Source: JBGQOG01 sp052113705
Lineage (GTDB): Bacteria; Pseudomonadota; Alphaproteobacteria; Rhodobacterales; Rhodobacteraceae
Direction of reading: 5' to 3'
Length of the DNA: 64,000 bases
Assembly: GCF_052113705.1 (NCBI RefSeq)
Contig: NZ_JBGQOG010000002.1
Coordinates: 248,001-312,000, forward strand
In this document: piece by piece, positions 33,409-40,640 of the stretch
Layout of the letters: each line of letters starts with the position of its first letter
Numbering within the stretch: position 1 is the stretch's first letter
Program-made: the position numbers and the translations under genes
Notes under the pieces: generated by a model
The model's input: only the letters and a program-made list of their open reading frames with translations
What the model was told of the DNA's origin: nothing
Database searches by the model: none

Positions 33409-34230
33409 ATGTTCACCGCTGCCCGCAGTAACTCGACCCTCGGCTCCGGGTTTGCTGTTCTTGAGCTGATTTATCACTCCACGGTCCGCTCGATCCGCAA
33501 AAGCCATGGCAATGCGATCATGGGGCTGATGATGAACATGATGCAGACCGTGGTTCTGCTCGCGGGCTTTTATGTCATGTATGACATTCTGGGCATGCGG
33601 CGAAATTCGATCCGCGGTGATTTTGTCATCTATATCATGACCGGCATCTTCATCTTCATGACCCACACCAAGGCGTTGGGCGCGGTGGCGGGGGCCGAGG
33701 GGCCGACCTCGGCGATGATGAAACACTCGCCGATGAACACCGCCATCTCCATCGCGTCGGCGGCACTGGGCGCGCTCTATATCCAGGTGCTCTCCATCTC
33801 GCTGGTGCTGTTCGTTTATGATGTGACCTGGGCACCGGTTGAAATTCAGAACTGGCCCGGCGTCTTCGGCATGCTGATCCTCGCCTGGTTTACCGGGGTG
33901 GCGGTGGGCACGGTGATTGTGGCGGCAAAGCCCTGGTCGCCCAGCGTGGTCGGGGTCTTGCAGGCTGTCTACAGCCGCGCCAACATGATCGCCTCGGGCA
34001 AGATGTTTGTCGCCAATGCCCTGAGCGCCAAGATGCTGCACATCTTTGACTGGAACCCCCTGTTCCACATCATCGATCAGGCGCGCGGCTTTGCCTTCAT
34101 CAATTACAACCCGCATTACTCCAACATCCTCTACCCGTTCCTCGTCGGGCTGACGATTTTGATGATCGGGCTGATGGGCGAATTCTACACCCGGCAACAT
34201 GCTTCGCTGTCCTGGGGGGCAAAGCGCTGA
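33409..34230 (+). CDS. ABC-2 type polysaccharide export permease (KpsM/Wzm-like)
   Basis: A 273-residue membrane protein with six predicted helices, of the kind that pairs with a KpsT/Wzt ATPase to export capsule or O-antigen. The cytoplasmic interface helix region IYHSTVRSIRKSHGNAIMG (20-39) and the C-terminal NPLFHIIDQARGFAF near 219 are typical. No ATPase gene lies next to it. It is divergent from cysQ across 148 bp and converges on alkB. Export of the glycan built by the minus-strand operon is a reasonable but unproven role. Confidence 0.85.
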   Translation: MFTAARSNSTLGSGFAVLELIYHSTVRSIRKSHGNAIMGLMMNMMQTVVLLAGFYVMYDILGMRRNSIRGDFVIYIMTGIFIFMTHTKALGAVAGAEGPTSAMMKHSPMNTAISIASAALGALYIQVLSISLVLFVYDVTWAPVEIQNWPGVFGMLILAWFTGVAVGTVIVAAKPWSPSVVGVLQAVYSRANMIASGKMFVANALSAKMLHIFDWNPLFHIIDQARGFAFINYNPHYSNILYPFLVGLTILMIGLMGEFYTRQHASLSWGAKR

Positions 34231-34243
34231 TCCGGCCTGTGGT

Positions 34244-34876
34244 CTAATCCACCACGCGCAATGTGAGGTTGATCCGCCCGCCCTGCGCCAGAAGGGTCGA
34301 GGTGCCGGGGGCAATACGGTCGACCCCGTGATAGCAGAGCCGCGCCGTCTCGCCCATGACGAGCACATCGCCCGACCGCAGCCAGAGACTTTGCGTGCTG
34401 CCCCCGCGTGTGGCGTTGCCGATGCGGAACAGCGCATCATCCCCGAGCGAGACCGAAACGACGGGCTGGGTGAAATCCGCCTCGTCGCGGTCCTGATGCA
34501 GGCCCATCCGTGCCTCGGCCCCATAAAAGTTGATCAGGCAACAGCCCGGCTCGCGCGGGGATCCCGACAGGGCGCGCCAGATGTTCAGGATGCTCTCGGG
34601 GATGGCGGGCCAGGGCTGCCCGTTCGGATGCGTCGGCCCGTAACGATAGCCGGTGCGGTCGGCGATCCAGCCGAAACGCCCCGCCGAGGTCATCCGCACC
34701 GACATCGGCTTGCCGGACGGGGTGACGGGCGAAAACAGCGGCGCGGCAGCCACCAGCCCCCGCAGGGTGACCACCAGCGCCTGCTGCGCTGCAGGATCCA
34801 GATATCCTTCGTAAAAGCGGGCACCGCGCAGGGTGGTGGTGGGGGGCGGTGGCGTCAGGGGCGGGGTCTCAGTCAT
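34244..34876 (-). CDS. alkB: AlkB-family DNA repair dioxygenase
   Basis: Fe(II)/2-oxoglutarate dioxygenase (210 residues) that removes 1-methyladenine and 3-methylcytosine lesions by oxidative demethylation. The metal site is HxD in MGLHQDRDE near 124 plus a later His in LCYHGVDRI near 183; the 2-oxoglutarate-binding RxxxxxR is RINLTLRVVD at the C-terminus. NFYGAEARMGLHQD is a strong signature. A proline/threonine-rich leader of about 14 residues precedes the fold. No ada gene is adjacent. Confidence 0.95.
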   Translation of the reverse strand: MTETPPLTPPPPTTTLRGARFYEGYLDPAAQQALVVTLRGLVAAAPLFSPVTPSGKPMSVRMTSAGRFGWIADRTGYRYGPTHPNGQPWPAIPESILNIWRALSGSPREPGCCLINFYGAEARMGLHQDRDEADFTQPVVSVSLGDDALFRIGNATRGGSTQSLWLRSGDVLVMGETARLCYHGVDRIAPGTSTLLAQGGRINLTLRVVD

Positions 34877-35326
34877 CGCGGCTCATCCGGGTTTTCATCG
34901 GGTGGATCGCGCGGCACATCGTGCGGCGACCCTGCCCGAAATGTTGCAAGCGCATCTGCGGTCTGCCAGCGGGATCAGCCCGCAGATGGGCGCGGCCTTC
35001 TCCCCAGAGCGGGGCGGAGACCTATCCTACGCCGCGACCGGCCGCAGGGGCCACCCCCGGCGTTGGATTTCCGGAATGCGGCAGCGGGGGCGGCTTGGGG
35101 CCGATCCGGGGCGGCAGAAGCACAGTTTCGCCGAATGCGACGCATTCCTTGGGTTCAGGGCGCTTGCAGGGACAAATTCCGGTCCCTATATACCGCCAGA
35201 AGCCGGTGCGGACCTCCGGAAACCCGGACCCCGTGCAGGAACATGACAACCGAAACCCTGGGATAGGGGGACGGGGGCCTGATGGGACCCGCACCCCGCC
35301 ATATCGCCGTAAGAAGAGGTATTAAC
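34877..35326 (+). other. 450-bp dnaK upstream region
   Basis: No convincing gene is seen here. It contains the alkB upstream sequence, a sigma-32-like promoter at 35163-35192 and an expected dnaK leader of about 130 nt ending in AGAAGAGG. Short frames present on both strands lack ribosome sites and recognisable products. Confidence 0.6.
35163..35192 (+). promoter_or_regulatory. Sigma-32 (RpoH) type heat-shock promoter of dnaK
   Basis: CTTGCAG (35163-35169), a 14-bp spacer and CCCTATATA (35184-35192) resemble the RpoH consensus CTTGAAA / CCCCAT-T. A GGGAC...GTCCC dyad lies inside it. Only the position ahead of dnaK and the motif support this. Confidence 0.6.
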
Positions 35327-37243
35327 ATGGCCAAAGTGATCGGGATCGACCTCGGGACCACCAACAGCTGCGTCGCCATCATGGACGGCGCGCAACCCCG
35401 CGTGATCGAGAACTCCGAAGGGGCGCGCACGACCCCCTCCATCGTCGCATTCACCGACAATGAGCGTCTGGTCGGCCAGCCCGCCAAACGTCAGGCGGTG
35501 ACCAACCCGACCAACACGATCTTCGCCGTCAAGCGTCTGATCGGCCGTCGCGTGACCGATAAAGAAGTCGAAAAAGACCGCAAGCTGGTGCCCTATGCCA
35601 TCGTTGATGGCGGCAATGGCGATGCCTGGGTCGATGTGAAGGGCGACAAATTCTCGCCCGCGCAGGTTTCGGCTGTGATCCTGCAAAAGATGAAAGAGAC
35701 CGCCGAGTCCTATCTGGGTGAAACCGTCACCCAGGCGGTGATCACGGTTCCGGCCTATTTCAACGACGCGCAACGTCAGGCGACGAAAGACGCGGGCAAG
35801 ATCGCGGGCCTCGAAGTGCTGCGCATCATCAACGAGCCGACCGCAGCGGCGCTGGCTTACGGCCTCGACAAGAAAGAAACCAAAACCATCGCGGTCTATG
35901 ACCTTGGTGGCGGTACTTTCGACATCACCATCCTCGAGATCGACGATGGCCTCTTTGAAGTGAAATCGACCAACGGGGACACGTTCCTCGGCGGCGAAGA
36001 CTTCGACATGCGCATCGTGAACTACCTCGCGGATGAGTTCAAAAAAGAGCATGGCGTCGATCTGACCAAAGACAAAATGGCCCTGCAGCGCCTGAAAGAA
36101 GCCGCTGAGAAAGCCAAGATCGAACTGTCGTCCAGCCAGCAGACCGAGATCAACCAGCCGTTCATCTCGATGAACGCCTCCTCGGGCACGCCGCTGCACA
36201 TGGTGATGAAGCTGACCCGCGCCAAGCTGGAAAGCCTGGTCAACGATCTGATCAAAGCCTCGATGAAGCCCTGTGCGGCCGCGCTGAAAGATGCGGGCCT
36301 GTCGAAAGGCGACATCGACGAGGTGGTTCTGGTCGGCGGGATGACCCGGATGCCGAAAGTGGTGGAAGAAGTCACCGCTTTCTTCGGCAAAGAGCCGCAT
36401 AAGGGTGTGAACCCGGATGAAGTTGTGGCGCTGGGCGCGGCCATTCAGGCGGGCGTGCTGCAAGGCGACGTGAAAGACGTGGTTCTCTTGGACGTGACCC
36501 CGCTCTCGCTGGGCATCGAGACCTTGGGCGGCGTGTTCACCCGTCTGATCGACCGCAACACCACGATCCCGACCAAGAAGTCTCAGGTCTTCTCGACCGC
36601 CGAGGACAATCAGAACGCGGTGACCATCCGTGTGTTCCAGGGCGAGCGGGAAATGGCGGCCGACAACAAGATGCTCGGCATGTTCAACCTGGAAGACATC
36701 CCGCCCGCCCCGCGCGGCATGCCGCAGATCGAAGTGACCTTCGACATCGACGCCAACGGCATCGTGTCGGTGGGCGCCAAGGACAAAGGCACCGGCAAGA
36801 CGCAGAACATCACCATCCAGGCTTCGGGTGGTCTGTCGGATGAGGACATCGAAAAGATGGTCCGCGATGCCGAAGCCAATGCCGATGGCGACAAGAAGCG
36901 CAAAGAGCTGGTGGAAGCCCGCAACCAGGGCGAAAGCCTGCTGCACTCGACCAAGAAATCCTTGGAAGAGCATGGCGACAAGGTGGACAGCTCGACCGTG
37001 GAAGCGATCGAATTCGCGATGAACCCGCTGGAAGAAGCGCTGAAAGGCGACGACGCCGGCAAGATCAAGAGCGGCATCAACAACCTGCAAGAAGCCGCGA
37101 TGAAGCTGGGCGAAGCGATCTACAAGGCACAGGCCGCGTCCGAAGCTGGCGATTCCGATGCCGATGAAGATCGTGCACGCGATGTCGATGACGATATCGT
37201 CGATGCCGACTTCGAGGATCTGGGCGACAACAAGCGCAAGTAA
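35327..37243 (+). CDS. dnaK: Hsp70 chaperone DnaK
   Basis: A 638-residue chaperone. The ATPase domain opens MAKVIGIDLGTTNSCVAIMDG; the signatures IINEPTAAALAYGLDKK, VYDLGGGTFDITILEI and VVLVGGMTRMPKVVEEV follow. The linker VLLDVTPLSLGIETLGG near 390 joins the substrate-binding domain. The C-terminal tail is acidic (DADEDRARDVDDDIVDADFED). The start at 35327 is used rather than a Met 15 codons upstream, because MAKVIGIDLG is the invariant N-terminus. dnaJ follows after 72 bp. Confidence 0.99.
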   Translation: MAKVIGIDLGTTNSCVAIMDGAQPRVIENSEGARTTPSIVAFTDNERLVGQPAKRQAVTNPTNTIFAVKRLIGRRVTDKEVEKDRKLVPYAIVDGGNGDAWVDVKGDKFSPAQVSAVILQKMKETAESYLGETVTQAVITVPAYFNDAQRQATKDAGKIAGLEVLRIINEPTAAALAYGLDKKETKTIAVYDLGGGTFDITILEIDDGLFEVKSTNGDTFLGGEDFDMRIVNYLADEFKKEHGVDLTKDKMALQRLKEAAEKAKIELSSSQQTEINQPFISMNASSGTPLHMVMKLTRAKLESLVNDLIKASMKPCAAALKDAGLSKGDIDEVVLVGGMTRMPKVVEEVTAFFGKEPHKGVNPDEVVALGAAIQAGVLQGDVKDVVLLDVTPLSLGIETLGGVFTRLIDRNTTIPTKKSQVFSTAEDNQNAVTIRVFQGEREMAADNKMLGMFNLEDIPPAPRGMPQIEVTFDIDANGIVSVGAKDKGTGKTQNITIQASGGLSDEDIEKMVRDAEANADGDKKRKELVEARNQGESLLHSTKKSLEEHGDKVDSSTVEAIEFAMNPLEEALKGDDAGKIKSGINNLQEAAMKLGEAIYKAQAASEAGDSDADEDRARDVDDDIVDADFEDLGDNKRK

Positions 37244-37262
37244 GCGCGTGCAAACGGCAGGG

Positions 37263-37289
37263 GCCGGTCCGGGAGGTAACCGGGCCGGC
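37263..37289 (+). other. Hairpin between dnaK and dnaJ
   Basis: GCCGG-t-CCGG and CCGG-g-CCGGC pair into a 10-bp stem with one wobble and a 7-nt loop, without a T-run. It could stabilise the dnaK mRNA 3' end or lower read-through into dnaJ. Confidence 0.55.
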
Positions 37290-37315
37290 TCCGGCGTTTG
37301 TCAAAGGGGTGCGGT

Positions 37316-38485
37316 ATGGCAAAACGTGATTTCTACGATGTCCTGGGCGTGGCCCGGGGCGCCTCGGCAGACGAGATCAAGAAAGGCTATCGCGCCAAAG
37401 CGAAAGAGCTTCATCCCGACCGCAATCAGGACAATCCGGAGGCAGAGGCCCAGTTCAAGGAAGCGAACGAGGCCTATGACGTTCTGAAGGATCCTGAGAA
37501 AAAGGCCGCCTATGACCGCTATGGTCATGCGGCGTTTGAAGGCGGTATGGGGGCCAGCGCAGGCGGGGCCCGTGGCGGTTATGGCGCGGCGGGGCAGGGC
37601 GATTTCGCTTCGGCATTCTCCGATGTCTTTGAAGATCTGTTTGGCGATTTCATGGGCGGCCGGGGCCCCGGCGGCGCTGGTGGCGGCCGCAGCCGGGCGC
37701 AACGCGGCTCGGATCTGCGCTACAATCTGCGGGTGACGCTGGAGGAGGCCTTTGCGGGAATCCAGAAAACCATCGTCGTGCCGGGCTCGGCGGCCTGTAC
37801 CGCCTGCAACGGCTCGGGTGCCGAGGGCGGCGCAGAGCCGACCACCTGCCCGACCTGTTCGGGCATGGGCAAGGTGCGGGCGCAAAGCGGCTTTTTCACC
37901 GTTGAGCGGACCTGTCCGACCTGTAACGGCGCCGGTCAGGTGGTCAAGAACCCCTGCCGCTCCTGTGCTGGCGCGGGCCGGATCGAAAAGGACCGTTCGC
38001 TCTCGGTCAACATCCCGGCCGGGGTGGAGACGGGCACGCGGATCCGTCTGGCGGGCGAAGGCGAAGCCGGGATGCGGGGCGGGCCTGCGGGCGACCTCTA
38101 CATCTTCATCGAGGTCAAGGACCACGCGATCTTCCAGCGCGATGGCGTGACCCTGTTCTGCCGGGTGCCGGTCAGCATGGCCGCGGCCGCGCTGGGCGGC
38201 GAGGTGGAAGTGCCGACGATCGACGGTGGCCGCAGCCGGGTGAAAATCCCGACGGGCAGCCAGTCGGGCCGTCAGATGCGGCTGCGGGGCAAGGGCATGC
38301 CCGCGCTGCGCGGTGGCGGCGGTGGCGATATGGTGATCGAACTGGCGGTGGAAACCCCGGTGAACCTGACCACCCGTCAAAAGGAACTCCTGCGCGAGTT
38401 CGAGAAGATCGAGGCGGACAACAACCCCGAAGGCTCGAGCTTTTTCAAGAAGGTCAAGACCTTCTGGGATGGCATGAAGCCCTGA
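37316..38485 (+). CDS. dnaJ: Hsp40 co-chaperone DnaJ
   Basis: A 389-residue type I DnaJ. The J-domain (1-70) contains the HPD motif in KELHPDRNQDNP. A Gly-rich region (about 75-125) follows, then the zinc region with four CXXCXGXG repeats: CTACNGSG, CPTCSGMG, CPTCNGAG and CRSCAGAG. The C-terminal substrate domain completes the protein. The start MAKRDFYDVLGV at 37316 follows AAGGGG. It is followed by a strong terminator. Confidence 0.98.
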   Translation: MAKRDFYDVLGVARGASADEIKKGYRAKAKELHPDRNQDNPEAEAQFKEANEAYDVLKDPEKKAAYDRYGHAAFEGGMGASAGGARGGYGAAGQGDFASAFSDVFEDLFGDFMGGRGPGGAGGGRSRAQRGSDLRYNLRVTLEEAFAGIQKTIVVPGSAACTACNGSGAEGGAEPTTCPTCSGMGKVRAQSGFFTVERTCPTCNGAGQVVKNPCRSCAGAGRIEKDRSLSVNIPAGVETGTRIRLAGEGEAGMRGGPAGDLYIFIEVKDHAIFQRDGVTLFCRVPVSMAAAALGGEVEVPTIDGGRSRVKIPTGSQSGRQMRLRGKGMPALRGGGGGDMVIELAVETPVNLTTRQKELLREFEKIEADNNPEGSSFFKKVKTFWDGMKP

Positions 38486-38511
38486 TCCCTTGGGATTGCT
38501 AAGCAGTTGGA

Positions 38512-38536
38512 GGGCGCCTTTGCTGGCGCCCTTTTT
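38512..38536 (+). terminator. Intrinsic terminator of dnaKJ
   Basis: GGGCGCC-tttgct-GGCGCCC, a perfect 7-bp stem, followed by TTTTT; 27 bp after the dnaJ stop. Confidence 0.93.
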
Positions 38537-38678
38537 CATGCCGCATTTCGTGCAGCGGGGCGGGGCGGGCACAGGGCCCCGTTGCAGGGCGCAGTCGCCG
38601 GACGTTGGCGCCGGGCGCCCTGACACCGGGCCGCAAAGCAGGCAGGATGAAGGGCGAGTCCCCGTCACCCCTGGCGTG

Positions 38679-38693
38679 TTAACCATTCGTTAA
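38679..38693 (+). promoter_or_regulatory. CtrA-type binding box upstream of radC
   Basis: TTAA-ccattcg-TTAA is an exact match to the full alphaproteobacterial CtrA consensus TTAA-N7-TTAA, and each half continues as TTAACC. It ends 26 bp before the radC start used here. Confidence 0.65.
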
Positions 38694-38719
38694 CCATGCG
38701 GGCGCAGTCTGGGGCGATC

Positions 38720-39490
38720 ATGGCACCCAACCGCACCTTTTCCGAAGGCCCGCTGCCGCTGTTCGATCTGGATAGCGACGAAGCCGAGGTTGTGCCGCTC
38801 GACCGGTCCCGCGATCTGCCCTCTTACATCAAGGACCACCGCAAGCGCCTGCGCGAGCGGTTCATGCAGGGCGGTGCGGCGGCGATGCCGGACTATGAGC
38901 TGCTGGAGCTTGTGCTCTTCCGCTCGATCCCGCGTCAGGACGTCAAGCCGCTGGCGCGCAAGCTCTTGGAGACCTTTGGCGATTTCAACCGCGTGCTCTC
39001 GGCCCCCGCGACGCGGCTGGCCGAGGTGCCGGGCGTGGGAGAGGCGGTGGTGCAGGATCTGAAAATCCTGGAGGCGGCGGCACATCGTCTGGCGCGGGCC
39101 AAGGTTCTTTATCGGCCGGTGATGTCCGGTTGGGACGCGCTTCTGGACTATTGCCGCACCGCGATGGCACACCGCGAAACCGAAACCTTCCGCGTGCTCT
39201 TTCTGGATCGGAAGAATGTGCTGATCGCGGATGAAGAGCAGGCGCGGGGCACGGTGGACCATGTCCCGGTCTATCCGCGCGAGGTGGTCAAGCGTGCGCT
39301 GGAGCTGAACGCCAGCGCGATCATCCTCGTCCACAACCATCCCTCGGGCGACCCCACCCCGTCAGAGGCGGATGTCAGCATGACCGCGCAGATCCAGACG
39401 GCGGCAGAGGTGATGGGCATCACCCTGCACGACCATCTGATCATCGGCAAAAGCCATGAGCTGAGCTTTCGCGGCGCGGGCTTTCTGTAG
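38720..39490 (+). CDS. radC: RadC-family JAB/MPN-domain protein
   Basis: A 256-residue protein: helix-hairpin-helix region (about 40-110, ATRLAEVPGVGEAVVQDL) followed by a JAMM-type metalloprotease fold (about 130-256) with HNHPSGDPTPSEAD near 205. Despite the name, a DNA repair role is doubtful in E. coli. Its homologues are often co-regulated with competence or DNA-uptake genes. The start at 38720 (MAPNRT) follows TGGGGCGATC; a Met eight codons upstream would place the start inside the end of the CtrA box region. Confidence 0.92.
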   Translation: MAPNRTFSEGPLPLFDLDSDEAEVVPLDRSRDLPSYIKDHRKRLRERFMQGGAAAMPDYELLELVLFRSIPRQDVKPLARKLLETFGDFNRVLSAPATRLAEVPGVGEAVVQDLKILEAAAHRLARAKVLYRPVMSGWDALLDYCRTAMAHRETETFRVLFLDRKNVLIADEEQARGTVDHVPVYPREVVKRALELNASAIILVHNHPSGDPTPSEADVSMTAQIQTAAEVMGITLHDHLIIGKSHELSFRGAGFL

Positions 39491-39499
39491 CGCAGCAGG

Positions 39500-40447
39500 T
39501 CAGTTCGCCGGAGTATCGGCCAGAGCCATCGACAGCTTTGCACTTGTCAGATCGGGCAGGGGCAGCAGCACGGCCTCGCCCACCGCCGCGCAATCGGGCA
39601 GGGCAATCTCGATCGGCATCGCCTCCACGGCACCGCCCCGCTGCATGCGCAGGCTGGAGAGCGCGAGGTCGCTGTTGCAGGCCTCCTCGGTCACCGGCAC
39701 CTCCAGCGTGAAGCTGACATCGGTGGTGGCGGCGGGTCCGCTGTAGAGCTGCACCATCGGATAGTCGGGGCCCAGATCCTCGCCCAGAAGCATCAACTTG
39801 CCCTGCAGCTGCGGCGCCCCGCCAAAAGCGGTGGTGGCCTCGGCTGCGTTGAAGATGAAGGTGCCTGGGCCGCTGATGGCGACGCGGTTGACGGCGTCCA
39901 GTCCGGGCACGGTGACGCCCGCGCTGATCTGGCTGCCGTCGGGAAGGTCGGCGGAGACGCTGGCCGGGCTGGCCAGCGCCGGCAGCAGCATCTGCGCCCG
40001 GCCCGCCGCATCGGTGCGCAGGGCGAGATCCATCCCGGCATGGTGGAGCAGCACCGGCATCTGGCCCATGCAGGGGGCGTCCAGCGTCAGCTGCATCATC
40101 GCGTCGGCGGCAGCTTGCAACAGCAAGACCGGCGCGGCGCAGAGGCGGCCATATTCGTCGAAATGTCGCTCGGCATCCGAGGGCGCATGCACGATGCCGC
40201 TGTCGGCCACCGGCAGGCGCAGGGAGAGGGCGGGCAGGCGGGCGGCCTCGCCAAGGCTGGGGGTCTGCTTGCCCGCGGTCGGCGTGATGTTCACCACCGC
40301 GCTCATATCGGCATCACGCCAATTGGCTGGGTTCGCGGCGGGCGGCTGCGGGGCAGCACGCGGCCCGATGCTTTGCACCAGCTGACCGCTGGCCAGGGCC
40401 AACACCAGGGTGGCGCCCATCATCGCGAATCTCTGTGGCTGTTGCAT
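39500..40447 (-). CDS. Membrane-anchored or exported protein of unknown function
   Basis: A 315-residue protein. An N-terminal hydrophobic segment (about 8-27, FAMMGATLVLALASGQLV) could be a signal peptide or anchor; the rest is predicted periplasmic. It contains four cysteines (DEYGRLCAAP, DAPCMGQM, EEACNSD, LPDCAAV), suggesting two disulfides, and many short beta-like stretches. The start at 40447 follows GGAGAG. It converges on radC and lies downstream of secA. I recognise no domain. Confidence 0.8.
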   Translation of the reverse strand: MQQPQRFAMMGATLVLALASGQLVQSIGPRAAPQPPAANPANWRDADMSAVVNITPTAGKQTPSLGEAARLPALSLRLPVADSGIVHAPSDAERHFDEYGRLCAAPVLLLQAAADAMMQLTLDAPCMGQMPVLLHHAGMDLALRTDAAGRAQMLLPALASPASVSADLPDGSQISAGVTVPGLDAVNRVAISGPGTFIFNAAEATTAFGGAPQLQGKLMLLGEDLGPDYPMVQLYSGPAATTDVSFTLEVPVTEEACNSDLALSSLRMQRGGAVEAMPIEIALPDCAAVGEAVLLPLPDLTSAKLSMALADTPAN

Positions 40448-40568
40448 CGTGCTCTCCGGACTGCTTCGGATCCGAGCATCGCGGGCAATCGGGGCAAAGC
40501 TGGGGCAGAGCTGTGGCGCTTTCCCGTTAACGACGTTTGGGCGGCCGGTGCGGGGGCCTGAATGCGAC

Positions 40569-40592
40569 AGGGGCCGCCTTGCGGCAGCCCCT
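40569..40592 (-). terminator. Terminator-like hairpin after secA
   Basis: AGGGGC-c-GCC-ttgc-GGC-a-GCCCCT forms a 9-bp stem with one mismatch about 50 bp past the secA stop. The T-run is missing, so this may be a weak or Rho-assisted end. Confidence 0.4.
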
Positions 40593-40640
40593 GCGGATGG
40601 TGTCGGCAATGGCCGGGCGCGGTTAAGAGCCCGCCTGCGC

